Positions 7,250 to 16,004 of a stretch of DNA of 64,000 nt are shown here, piece by piece; position 1 is the first letter of the stretch, and every line of letters starts with the position of its first letter. Origin of the DNA: ECT2AJA-044 sp965262845 (GTDB lineage Bacteria > Bacteroidota > Bacteroidia > Flavobacteriales > ECT2AJA-044); NCBI GenBank assembly GCA_965262845.1, contig CBDHFX010000002.1, forward strand, positions 1,054,001 through 1,118,000, in the 5' to 3' direction. A model generated the notes under the pieces. The model saw only the letters and a program-made list of their open reading frames with translations, searched no databases and was not told the origin of the DNA. The position numbers and the translations under genes were made by a program.

Positions 7250-9151
7250 ATGAGCGATCCGATCAAACATCAATGCGGTATTGCATTGCTTCGACTCCGT
7301 AAACCACTCGAATACTACGTGGAGCAATACGGAACAGCTTTTTACGGCCTCAACAAGATGTATCTGCTGATGCAGAAGCAGCATAATCGGGGACAGGACG
7401 GTGCCGGATTGGCGAATGTGAAGCTTGACGTGCCGCCGGGGAAACGCTACATTTCACGGCAGCGGTCAATTACGGGCCAGCCTATTCAGGATATTTTTAA
7501 GAAAATCAATCGCCGATTCAATGAAGCCTTTGCCGGAACATCTGGCAAAACAAAAGATGTGGCCTGGCTGAAGGAAAATCTGCCATTTAGTGGAGAGGTT
7601 TTCCTGGCGCACCTCCGGTACGGCACCTATGGGGAAAACAATGTTGAGTCCTGCCACCCTTTCTTGCGTCAGAACAACTGGATGACCCGCAATTTGATCC
7701 TGGCAGGGAATTTCAACATGACCAATGTGGATGAATTGTTCAATGAATTGGTAGCCCTGGGGCAGCATCCGAAAAAGAAAACAGATACAGTGACGATCCT
7801 CGAGAAGATCGGCCATTTCATTGATGAGCAGAACGACGAACTCTACTACAAATTCAAGGAGGAGCTAGGAATCACCAAGCAGGAAGCGACGAAACTGATT
7901 GCCGAACACATGAACCTGCAGGAAATTCTGAAGCGCTCCTCCAGAAAATGGGACGGCGGATACGCAATTGCCGGATTAGTGGGGCATGGCGATGCCTTCG
8001 TGCTGCGCGACCCGGCCGGCATACGTCCGGCGTACTGGTACGCCGATGACGAGATCGTCGTGGCAGCCAGCGAGCGACCAGTGATCATGACAGCCTTCAA
8101 TGTGCCATTCGAGCACGTGACGGAATTGGATCCGGGCTGTGCATTGATCATCAAAAAAAATGGCTCATATGCCGTAAAGCGGGTCAAAAAAGCTGTGGAA
8201 CGGAGGGCCTGTTCCTTCGAACGTATTTACTTCAGTCGCGGTAGCGATGCGGAGATCTACCGGGAGCGCATGGAGTTGGGTCGGCGAGTATACCCGTCGG
8301 TGCTGGAGGCGATCAACAAGGATTTCAACCACAGTGTTTTCAGCTTTATCCCGAACACGGCAGAAACTGCTTTCTATGGGATGATGAAGGGAATGGAAGA
8401 TTTTCTGAAGGAAGAAAAAAAACGCATTCTGTGTGAAAAGGCCGAAAAATTGACTGACGCTGAAATAGATGCCCTGATCGACAAGCGTCCGAGGATTGAA
8501 AAGATTGCTGTCAAGGACGCAAATTTACGGACCTTCATCACCGAGGATGACACACGGGACGATCTTGTCGCTCACGTGTATGACATCACTTACGGAACGA
8601 TCAGACCCGACGATAATTTAGTGATCCTGGACGATTCCATCGTTCGGGGAACTACGCTCAAAAAAAGCATTCTGCATATCCTTGATCGTTTGCATCCGAA
8701 GCGCATCATCATCGTAAGCTCGGCCCCGCAGATCCGCTATCCGGATTGCTATGGTATCGACATGGCCAGACTGGGCGATTTTGTGGCTTTCAGGGCTGCT
8801 ATTGAGCTTTTGAAGGAATCGGGCCGCGAGGCCCTTATCCAGGAGGTGTACCAGCAGTGCCTCGCCCAAACGGATCTTCCCGACAGCAAGATCACGAACT
8901 TCGTGAAGCGGGTGTACGAACCGTTTACCGACGGGCAAATTTCCGACAAGATAGCCGAGCTCCTGCGGCCAAAGGACATCAGGGCGAAGGTAAAGATCAT
9001 TTACCAGCGCATTGAAGACCTACACGCCGCCTGCCCAGGGAATTTGGGCGACTGGTACTTCACGGGCAATTACCCAACTCCAGGAGGAAATCGCGTGGTG
9101 AACCGTGCTTTTATCAACTACGTCGAAGGCAATAATAAGCGTGCCTACTAA
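7250..9151 (+). CDS. amidophosphoribosyltransferase, long Bacteroidota form
   Basis: A 633-residue PurF-like enzyme: the first step of purine synthesis, making phosphoribosylamine from PRPP with ammonia from glutamine. The N-terminal nucleophile glutaminase begins at Cys9 in KHQCGIALL, followed by the RGQDGAG loop and HLRYGTYGEN. The PRPP-binding motif VILDDSIVRGTT is at about residue 457. It is longer than the usual 470-500 residues; an insertion between the two domains (residues about 190-260 and 375-440) is typical of the Bacteroidota version. The start is the ATG at 7250; the frame stays open to 7151, but homology begins at SDPIKHQCG. TAACCTTG at about 7216-7223 is a likely -7 box. Its end overlaps the S46 peptidase by 4 bp, tail to tail. 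Confidence 0.87.
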   Translation: MSDPIKHQCGIALLRLRKPLEYYVEQYGTAFYGLNKMYLLMQKQHNRGQDGAGLANVKLDVPPGKRYISRQRSITGQPIQDIFKKINRRFNEAFAGTSGKTKDVAWLKENLPFSGEVFLAHLRYGTYGENNVESCHPFLRQNNWMTRNLILAGNFNMTNVDELFNELVALGQHPKKKTDTVTILEKIGHFIDEQNDELYYKFKEELGITKQEATKLIAEHMNLQEILKRSSRKWDGGYAIAGLVGHGDAFVLRDPAGIRPAYWYADDEIVVAASERPVIMTAFNVPFEHVTELDPGCALIIKKNGSYAVKRVKKAVERRACSFERIYFSRGSDAEIYRERMELGRRVYPSVLEAINKDFNHSVFSFIPNTAETAFYGMMKGMEDFLKEEKKRILCEKAEKLTDAEIDALIDKRPRIEKIAVKDANLRTFITEDDTRDDLVAHVYDITYGTIRPDDNLVILDDSIVRGTTLKKSILHILDRLHPKRIIIVSSAPQIRYPDCYGIDMARLGDFVAFRAAIELLKESGREALIQEVYQQCLAQTDLPDSKITNFVKRVYEPFTDGQISDKIAELLRPKDIRAKVKIIYQRIEDLHAACPGNLGDWYFTGNYPTPGGNRVVNRAFINYVEGNNKRAY

Positions 9152-11355
9152 CGAACCATGGCAGGTTCTTCCTTCTGCGCAGGTATTTCTTTTTTCGGCT
9201 CGGTTTTCACGATGGTCATTTCCTCAATGAGGTTGGTGGCACCACCGTACTTCTCAACAATAAAAAGAATGTAACGGACATCTACGGCGATCGTGCGCTG
9301 AATTCGATCTTCGAATGCTATATCACCACTCATAGCTTCCCAGTTACCGTCAAAGGCACATCCGATCAGTTCACCTTTTCCGTTGATCACCGGAGAGCCC
9401 GAGTTTCCACCCGTAATATCATTGTTCGTAATGAAGCAAACCACCATTTCGCCCTCTTCATTGGCATAGCGACCATAGTCCTTAGCGTCATACAAGTCGT
9501 TCAGCTTTTGTGGAACCACAAATTCCTCATCGCTGTCGTCCTCTTTCTGCATCACGCCTTTTAAAGTGGTGTAATAGTTGTAATGAACAGCGTCACGCGC
9601 CTGATAATCGCCAACCGTCCCGTACGTCATGCGCATGGTAAAATTGGCATCCGGATAGAAATTCCTGTTCGGTTTCCATTCGCGAAGACCATTTATAAAC
9701 AAACGGGCGCCTTCCGTTTTCCTGGTATTCGCTGCCCGGCGAACAGGGGAAATGTTCTGCAGGTAGTTGTTCAAAACACCTGCCATTAACTGGAAGACCG
9801 GATCCTTGCCGAAGGTTTTCGCTTTCGGCTTTTCGAGAAACGACCTAAACCGGTCCAGGTCTGTAAAAACGGATCTTTCATAAACATAGGAGGCAAAACG
9901 GTCGTAATCGTTCCTGTTTTTTCCCAACATTTCCGTTACGATCGGAGATTGCTGGCTTTCAGGGACATGCTTCACATACTCTTCCATCATGGCAGCAAAG
10001 ATCTCCCGATCCATATCGTAGTTCGTCATGGAGAAGTGCTCTTCACCCATGAGGGCCATGGCTGTTTTCAACTCCCCGATCTTCTCCGTGTTCTCTGTAA
10101 CTATTGCTTGCTGCAATTCGAGGAAACGGTATGCGAAAAAGAAACTGGCCGGACCCTGAAACATGGCCTCGTTCAGATAGACATTAGTCAAAGCCGTTTT
10201 CGTCAGATCCATATATGCCTCCTTGATCATTGGCAAAGCCTTGCCATAGGCATCCGTACGGGATTGGTGCTGATCTACCCATGAGGTAAACTCATTTTCC
10301 AGGGCGAGTTTTTTGTCGTAGACTTTGTTCTTCTTTAACTGCTCGGTCTGACCGATATAGTACTTCCAGTAATTGGCTGTTTGAGCATAGACAGAAGCAT
10401 ATTGTATCCGTGTTTCGTCGCTCATGTCCATATACTTCCTCATGATCTCCAATTTCCTGGCACGGATATCCACGATCGCCTGATTCCTGACATCCAGGGC
10501 TTCTCTGATCCCGTAGCTGGTCAAATAGCGATCCGTGCTTCCCGGGTAACCGAAGATCATGGCGAAATCATCGTTCTCTATTCCATCAATGGAAATTGGC
10601 AGGTGGTGTTTCGGAACATAAGGCACATTCTCTTCACTGTATTCCGCCGGCTTGTTGTCAGCATCGGCATATATGCGGAACATGCTAAAGTCACCGGTAT
10701 GACGAGGCCATTCCCAGTTATCGGTATCCCCACCATACTTTCCAATTGATGAAGGAGGGGCACCTACCAAACGGATATCGGTAAATACTTCATAAGCGAA
10801 TTGGTAAAACTCATTCCCCTCAAAGAAGCTTTCGATCCCGATCTCGTATTCGCTGTCTTCAGAAGCGGCAGCGATCAGCTCCCTGATCCTGTCATCAATA
10901 GCCGCATTGCGCTCACTTTCACTCATGGTATCGGAAACGGCGTTCAAAACCTCAGCTGTTACATCGTTCATGCGGATCAGGAAAGTGGCCGTTAAGCCGG
11001 AAACCGGAAGCTCTTCATCTTTTGCCAGCGCCCAGAACCCGTTGGTCAGGATGTCGTTTTCGACGGTTGAGTGCGAACGGATCGCGTCGTAGCCACAATG
11101 GTGGTTGGTCAGGATCAGTCCCTGATCCGAAATGATCTCTCCGGTGCAGAAACTACCGAAGTTCACGATCGCATCTTTCAAACTGGAGTTGTTTACGCTG
11201 TACAACTCCTCGGCGGTCAACTGCAAACCGAGTTTTTGCATATCGCGTTCATTCAGCCGTTTGATCAGCATGGGTAGCCACATCCCTTCATTGGCCAAAC
11301 TGGCTGTCGGAAATGCAAGCAAGACGGCCAAAGCGATGATGATTGATCTTTTCAT
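9148..11355 (-). CDS. S46 family dipeptidyl-peptidase (DPP7/DPP11 type)
   Basis: A 735-residue exported serine exopeptidase that releases dipeptides in the periplasm, feeding peptide catabolism. A signal peptide (MKRSIII...ASLA) is followed by the family's NEGMW start. The chymotrypsin-fold histidine lies in LTNHHCGYDAI near residue 86, an Asp in DTDNWEWPRH near 209, and the nucleophile Ser in GGNSGSPVIN near 650. Eighteen residues after that Ser is Gly (in AFDGNWE). As I recall from published DPP work, DPP11 has Arg at this position for Asp/Glu specificity and DPP7 has Gly, so a hydrophobic-P1 DPP7-like specificity is more likely. A minus-strand TACTTTTA box lies at 11393-11400. Confidence 0.93.
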   Translation of the reverse strand: MKRSIIIALAVLLAFPTASLANEGMWLPMLIKRLNERDMQKLGLQLTAEELYSVNNSSLKDAIVNFGSFCTGEIISDQGLILTNHHCGYDAIRSHSTVENDILTNGFWALAKDEELPVSGLTATFLIRMNDVTAEVLNAVSDTMSESERNAAIDDRIRELIAAASEDSEYEIGIESFFEGNEFYQFAYEVFTDIRLVGAPPSSIGKYGGDTDNWEWPRHTGDFSMFRIYADADNKPAEYSEENVPYVPKHHLPISIDGIENDDFAMIFGYPGSTDRYLTSYGIREALDVRNQAIVDIRARKLEIMRKYMDMSDETRIQYASVYAQTANYWKYYIGQTEQLKKNKVYDKKLALENEFTSWVDQHQSRTDAYGKALPMIKEAYMDLTKTALTNVYLNEAMFQGPASFFFAYRFLELQQAIVTENTEKIGELKTAMALMGEEHFSMTNYDMDREIFAAMMEEYVKHVPESQQSPIVTEMLGKNRNDYDRFASYVYERSVFTDLDRFRSFLEKPKAKTFGKDPVFQLMAGVLNNYLQNISPVRRAANTRKTEGARLFINGLREWKPNRNFYPDANFTMRMTYGTVGDYQARDAVHYNYYTTLKGVMQKEDDSDEEFVVPQKLNDLYDAKDYGRYANEEGEMVVCFITNNDITGGNSGSPVINGKGELIGCAFDGNWEAMSGDIAFEDRIQRTIAVDVRYILFIVEKYGGATNLIEEMTIVKTEPKKEIPAQKEEPAMVR

Positions 11356-11406
11356 ACCTGATATCTTTTTCGTGAAACTTTAATTGAGCCGCTAAAAGTA
11401 GTGAAA

Positions 11407-11916
11407 TTATAGCTGCTTTTTGTACACGGGTACGGTGGAGCAAGGTTCTCCGAAAAGGATGCTCCTGGCCACCGGATACACTTTTTGTACGAATACTGCA
11501 AAGGCATCGTTCGGCACGGGCTTATCTCCACAACCTTTTAGGACGATACGTTGATCTTTGAAGTCACCGGGATCCAGGTTGTCGATCACCTCCCGGTACA
11601 ATACGCTCTCCAGTTGTTCAAGGCTTCCAACCACCACCTTCCTGGCAAAGGGAGCCAACGATGAGGTCATGAGCATGAACGCCCAGGTTGGAATGATCGC
11701 ATCTTCAGTGCAGTCCACCGCAACGTAAGCATCCTGATACTGGCTGAACTCATGCCGCCTGATGGCCTCACGGTAGTCTTTCTCGCGCAGTATGCTCCCT
11801 TCGTACAACCAGTCCTTGAGGTCAATGAATACCCGCCTCCCGGCGGGATAGTAATCCTCCAGATTTATTGGCTTCAGCGAGCTCCGGGCAACTTTATTGA
11901 CAATTGTGTCAGTCAT
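11407..11916 (-). CDS. DUF2480 family protein
   Basis: A 169-residue conserved Bacteroidota protein of unknown function, regularly found at the end of SUF operons. Recognisable segments are VFIDLKDWLYEG, LREKDYRE, YQDAYVAVDC, IIPTWAFMLM and the invariant-looking KGCGDKPVP and GEPCSTVPVYKK near the C-terminus. The conserved cysteines would suit metal or Fe-S handling, but that is inference. I chose the ATG at 11916, 4 bp after the stop of the preceding SufT-like gene; the frame is open to 11955, but that start would overlap the neighbour by 35 bp and adds no family sequence. Last gene of the suf operon. Confidence 0.85.
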   Translation of the reverse strand: MTDTIVNKVARSSLKPINLEDYYPAGRRVFIDLKDWLYEGSILREKDYREAIRRHEFSQYQDAYVAVDCTEDAIIPTWAFMLMTSSLAPFARKVVVGSLEQLESVLYREVIDNLDPGDFKDQRIVLKGCGDKPVPNDAFAVFVQKVYPVARSILFGEPCSTVPVYKKQL

Positions 11917-11920
11917 GATC

Positions 11921-12247
11921 TTACAGGAATCCGAGCTCCAGCTTGGCTTCTTCACTCATCATATCCTTGTCCCAGGGGGGCTCAAAGGTAATCTCCACCT
12001 TGCTTGTTTTGACTTCCGCAAGCGTTTTCACTTTTTCCTCCACTTCCACCGGCAAACTTTCAGCCACCGGGCAATTTGGCGAGGTGAGGGTCATGAGCAT
12101 ATGCACGTCCCCCTCGTCCGATACCTGCACGTCGTAGATGAGTCCTAGTTCGTATATATTGACCGGGATTTCCGGATCGTAGATCGTCGATAGGACGCCA
12201 ATTACATCCTCGCCCAGTTTTTGTTGTTGTTCTTCGCTCAGCAGCAT
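11921..12247 (-). CDS. SUF-associated MIP18/DUF59 protein (SufT-like)
   Basis: A 108-residue single-domain MIP18-family (DUF59) protein. The conserved core is DPEIPVNIYELGLIYD followed by LTSPNCPVAES, where the Cys is the family's conserved thiol. Homologues (SufT, PaaD, Cia2) help mature or deliver Fe-S clusters to target proteins. It lies 1 bp downstream of sufE and 4 bp upstream of the DUF2480 gene, so it is translated as part of the SUF operon. Start ATG at 12247. Confidence 0.88.
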   Translation of the reverse strand: MLLSEEQQQKLGEDVIGVLSTIYDPEIPVNIYELGLIYDVQVSDEGDVHMLMTLTSPNCPVAESLPVEVEEKVKTLAEVKTSKVEITFEPPWDKDMMSEEAKLELGFL

Positions 12248-12248
12248 G

Positions 12249-12671
12249 TCACGTGATCTTATTTTGATACGCCAGTGCGTAAAATTTCATTTGTTTTGCC
12301 ATTGCCAGTAAGCCATTTGCCCGGGTGGGCGACAAGTGTTCCCTAAGTCCGATCCTGTCAATGAAATGCAAATGGGCATTCACGATATCTTCCGGCGATT
12401 CATTCGACAATACCCGGATGAGGAGGGAAATGATCCCTTTTGTAATGATGGCGTCACTATCGGCCGTGAACAGGACTTTCCCGCCGTTTAAGGCGGCATT
12501 CAACCATACCCGGCCCTGGCAGCCTTTGATCAATTGATCGGATGTTTTGTACTGCTCCCCGATCAGCGGAAGTGATTTTCCCAATTCGATGAGGTAATCA
12601 TATTTCTGCATCCAGTCGTCAAGCATCGTGAATTCGTCAATGATCGCCTCTTGTTTTTTTTCGATACTCAT
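12249..12671 (-). CDS. sufE: SufE cysteine desulfuration protein
   Basis: A 140-residue SufE that accepts persulfide sulfur from SufS and passes it to the SufBCD scaffold. The sulfur-accepting cysteine is in KGCQGRVW at about residue 51, and the fold continues with SDAIITKGIISLLI. Length is typical. Its ATG overlaps the stop of sufS by 1 bp (ATGA-type coupling), suggesting stoichiometric translation with its partner desulfurase. Confidence 0.94.
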   Translation of the reverse strand: MSIEKKQEAIIDEFTMLDDWMQKYDYLIELGKSLPLIGEQYKTSDQLIKGCQGRVWLNAALNGGKVLFTADSDAIITKGIISLLIRVLSNESPEDIVNAHLHFIDRIGLREHLSPTRANGLLAMAKQMKFYALAYQNKIT

Positions 12672-13900
12672 CAGGCGAACATAGTTTTTATGCGTTGGAC
12701 TCCTTCCACCAGGCGGTCAATTTCATCCGTAGTATTATAAAATGCGAAACTGGTGCGAACCGTACCCGGAATTCCGAAGCGATCCATTACCGGTTGCGTA
12801 CAGTGGTGTCCGGTACGCACTGCCACGCCTAACTTGTCCAGCACCATTCCGGCATCGTAAGGATGTACGCCATCTATGAGGAAGGAGATCAAGCTGGTTT
12901 TTTGTTCGGCCTCACCATAGATCCTGAGCCCTTCAATGGATCTGAGCCCTTCGGTGGCGTAGTCCAGCAGTTGCTGTTCCTGTGTGCGGATCACCTCCCA
13001 TCCGATCCCGTTGAGGTAGTCAAGTGCCGTTCCGAAAGCGACGACTCCCGCAATGTTCGGCGTTCCGGCTTCAAACTTGTGCGGAAGGTCTGCCCAGGTG
13101 CTGTGATCGCGGAAGACCTCCCTGACCATCTCTCCACCACCCTGATAAGGTGGCATTTTTTCAAGCCATTTTTCGCGACCATAAAGTACTCCTACGCCAG
13201 TTGGGCCAAGCATTTTATGTGCCGAGAAGGTGTAGAAATCAGCCCCTGTGTTTTGCATATCAATGGGCATGTGCGGGGCGCTCTGGGCTCCGTCGATCAA
13301 AACCACGCCTCCTGCTTTGTGAGTGGCTTCCGTGATCTCATTGACCGGATTGATGGTCCCGAGCGAATTGCTAACATGATTTATGGCTACCAGGGCCGTG
13401 TCCTTACTCAGCATTTTGTGGAAGGCGTCCATGTCGAGCTCACCCCGGTCGGTGATCGGAATGATCTTCAGCTGAGCTCCGCGTTGTGCACAGATCAGTT
13501 GCCACGGCACCATGTTGCTGTGATGCTCCATGTTGGAAATGATCACCTCTTTTCCTTCGCCGATAAAATTCTGACCAAAACTGGATGCTACCAGATTGAT
13601 CCCATCTGTAGTCCCTTTTGTAAAGACAACTTCATGAGCCTGTTCTGCATTAATGTGCTTTTGCACCTTTACCCGCGTTTCTTCAAAGGCGTCGGTCGCT
13701 CGCTGGCTCAGAAAATGAACGCCCCGGTGAATATTGCTGTTGATATGGGCATAGTAATTCGCAATGGCATCCATGACCTGCTTCGGCTTCTGTGAAGTAG
13801 CCGCGTTGTCGAAATAAACGAGTGGACCATCATGTACTTTCTGCGAAAGGATGGGAAAGTCTGCCCGAATTTTCGCGATGTCCAATGTGAGGGTGCTCAT
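12671..13900 (-). CDS. sufS: SufS cysteine desulfurase
   Basis: A 409-residue PLP-dependent class V aminotransferase fold enzyme that takes sulfur from cysteine. The PLP lysine lies in FSAHKMLGPTGVG near residue 228, and the persulfide cysteine is in RTGHHCTQP near residue 366. The YFDNAATSQKP opening and the NIHRGVH segment are typical of SufS rather than IscS. Overlaps sufD by 4 bp and sufE by 1 bp. Confidence 0.96.
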   Translation of the reverse strand: MSTLTLDIAKIRADFPILSQKVHDGPLVYFDNAATSQKPKQVMDAIANYYAHINSNIHRGVHFLSQRATDAFEETRVKVQKHINAEQAHEVVFTKGTTDGINLVASSFGQNFIGEGKEVIISNMEHHSNMVPWQLICAQRGAQLKIIPITDRGELDMDAFHKMLSKDTALVAINHVSNSLGTINPVNEITEATHKAGGVVLIDGAQSAPHMPIDMQNTGADFYTFSAHKMLGPTGVGVLYGREKWLEKMPPYQGGGEMVREVFRDHSTWADLPHKFEAGTPNIAGVVAFGTALDYLNGIGWEVIRTQEQQLLDYATEGLRSIEGLRIYGEAEQKTSLISFLIDGVHPYDAGMVLDKLGVAVRTGHHCTQPVMDRFGIPGTVRTSFAFYNTTDEIDRLVEGVQRIKTMFA

Positions 13901-15219
13901 AGCTCGAAGTCGATATCGACATTCAGTTTTTTGGCAATGATGCGGTTAAGGCGTTTGCGTAGGGCTTCGATTTTCACCGTTTCCATGGCATCGTGCTTGA
14001 AGGCGTACAACAAAGTGGCCTTGGCCTCACGATCTGCGATCCCACGACTTTTCAGATAGAACAAGGCGCTCTTGTCCAGCTGTCCGATCGTACATCCGTG
14101 ACTGCATTTAACGTCATCTGCATAGATCTCGAGCTGTGGTTTGCTATTGATCGTGGCGCTGTCGGTTAGCAATACATTGTCGTTCTGTTGGAAGGCGTTT
14201 GTTTTTTGCGCATCCTGCCGAACGATCACAGATCCGTTGAAAACGCCATGACTCTTTTCGTCGAAAATGCCTTTGTACAATTCGTTCGACTGACAATTTG
14301 GAACCGCATGATCCACCGTAGTATGATGATCAACGTGCTGCCGGCCGTGGAGCAGGGAAATACCGTTGAGATCTGCCTCAGCATGTTCCCCCTGAAAGAT
14401 AAACCTGAGGTTATTCCGGATGAATTGCCCGCCTGTTGAGAAGGTACCCACGGAAACATGGCTCCGGCTTCCCTGCTCAACTACCGTTGAGTCGATCAAA
14501 GTTGACGTACCTACATCGTTCTGGATCTTATACAAGGACAACCGCGCGTTCTCCTTAGCGCAGATCTCGGTTACCGAATTGGTAAATGTGACGTTCTCAT
14601 CACCCAGACTTTGATGACGCTCAATGAGCTGGACCCCGGCGTTTTTACCCACAACGATCAAATTCCTGGGCTGAACTATGAAATCGCGCTGCCGTTTAGT
14701 GTTGAAATAGACGATCTGGATAGGTTTGTCAACAGTTACCCCGTCCGGAATTTCGATCAGGGCTCCTTCGTACGCGAAGGAAGTGTTCATAGCCAGCAAG
14801 GCATCATTTTCATCTCTGGCGATTTTGGCAAAATAGTTCCGAACAGCCGAAGTATTTCGCTCCAGCGAATCACACAAACACCCAAGATGACACCCGGTGT
14901 TCGGGATGTTCGATAGCCAGGAGCTGAACATACCATCGACAAATACAATTCGGTACGAATCAATCTCGTGAACGAAGTACTGCTTTACGTCGCGGTACTC
15001 AAGTGCTTCATCGGAATTCGGTTTAAAGGTATATTCCCTCTTCGTGATCGGCAGGAGGGACGTGTATTTCCAGTCTTCGTTCTTCTGATTTGGGAACCCG
15101 AGCCTTTCAAATCGGTCAAATGCCGCGGAACGGATCTGGTGAACGGGTGTTTTGGAATGCCCGTTCAATCCAGCTTCAAAAGCCATGAATGAATGAATGA
15201 TATCTTCCTTCAGTGCCAC
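13897..15219 (-). CDS. sufD: SufD scaffold protein
   Basis: A 440-residue component of the SufBC2D Fe-S assembly scaffold. The NEDWKYTSL motif near residue 43 and the right-handed beta-helix region with DVKCSHGCTIGQLD near residue 375 identify the SufB/SufD family; the lower conservation and shorter length fit SufD. Encoded between sufC (2 bp upstream) and sufS (4-bp overlap). Start ATG at 15219. Confidence 0.93.
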   Translation of the reverse strand: MALKEDIIHSFMAFEAGLNGHSKTPVHQIRSAAFDRFERLGFPNQKNEDWKYTSLLPITKREYTFKPNSDEALEYRDVKQYFVHEIDSYRIVFVDGMFSSWLSNIPNTGCHLGCLCDSLERNTSAVRNYFAKIARDENDALLAMNTSFAYEGALIEIPDGVTVDKPIQIVYFNTKRQRDFIVQPRNLIVVGKNAGVQLIERHQSLGDENVTFTNSVTEICAKENARLSLYKIQNDVGTSTLIDSTVVEQGSRSHVSVGTFSTGGQFIRNNLRFIFQGEHAEADLNGISLLHGRQHVDHHTTVDHAVPNCQSNELYKGIFDEKSHGVFNGSVIVRQDAQKTNAFQQNDNVLLTDSATINSKPQLEIYADDVKCSHGCTIGQLDKSALFYLKSRGIADREAKATLLYAFKHDAMETVKIEALRKRLNRIIAKKLNVDIDFEL

Positions 15220-15221
15220 GA

Positions 15222-15980
15222 TTATACGCTTTCTGCCAGTTCTTGTTTGATCCAGTCGTACCCTTTCTCCTCGAGTTTGAGGGCCAGGGACTTGCCACCT
15301 GATCTTACGATACGGCCGTCAAGCATGACATGCACGACATCCGGAACGATATAGTTAAGCAGGCGCTGGTAGTGCGTGATCATGATCACGGCATTGTCCT
15401 TACTTTTTAACTTGTTCACACCGTTTGCGACAGTACGTAGGGCATCTATATCGAGTCCGGAATCCGTTTCATCAAGAATAGCCAGTTTCGGCTCAAGCAT
15501 CGCCATCTGGAAGATCTCATTCCGCTTTTTTTCACCTCCTGAGAAACCTTCGTTCAAAGAGCGATTCAAAAATTTGCGGTCCATGTCCAGGAGCTCCATT
15601 TTTTCGCGCATCATCCTGAGCATATCCCTCGCTGGCATGGGGTCAAGTCCCCTGGCCTTACGCGTTTCATTGATAGCGGTTTTGATAAAATTGGTTACTG
15701 ACACGCCCGGGATCTCGATCGGATATTGAAACGAAAGAAATACACCCAGGTGTGCACGCTCTTCCGGTTCCAGTTCCAGCAGGTCTTCCTTGAGAAAAAT
15801 AATGCTTCCGCTGTCCACATCATAGTCCTCACGACCGGCCATCGCTAATGCCAGAGTCGATTTACCACTACCGTTCGGCCCCATAATGACATGCACCTCA
15901 CCCGAATGCACTTCCAAATTGATCCCTTTGAGAATTTCCCTGCCTTCGACTGAGACTTTCAGGTTATCTATTTTCAGCAT
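15222..15980 (-). CDS. sufC: SufC ABC-type ATPase
   Basis: A 252-residue soluble ABC ATPase that powers conformational change in the SufBC2D complex. Walker A is GPNGSGKS near residue 34; the SufC-type signature FSGGEKKRNEI lies near 146 and the Walker B/D-loop LDETDSGLDIDAL near 171, with the switch His in MITHYQRLL. These are the canonical SufC variants of ABC motifs. Sits 24 bp after sufB and 2 bp before sufD. Confidence 0.96.
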   Translation of the reverse strand: MLKIDNLKVSVEGREILKGINLEVHSGEVHVIMGPNGSGKSTLALAMAGREDYDVDSGSIIFLKEDLLELEPEERAHLGVFLSFQYPIEIPGVSVTNFIKTAINETRKARGLDPMPARDMLRMMREKMELLDMDRKFLNRSLNEGFSGGEKKRNEIFQMAMLEPKLAILDETDSGLDIDALRTVANGVNKLKSKDNAVIMITHYQRLLNYIVPDVVHVMLDGRIVRSGGKSLALKLEEKGYDWIKQELAESV

Positions 15981-16004
15981 AAATCCTTGTTCGCCGTTTG
16001 TTGA

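Noticed and set aside
12863..13795. 310-residue + strand frame opposite sufS
   Set aside because: It is a shadow of sufS, with no start context or family features; the minus-strand gene has all catalytic motifs.
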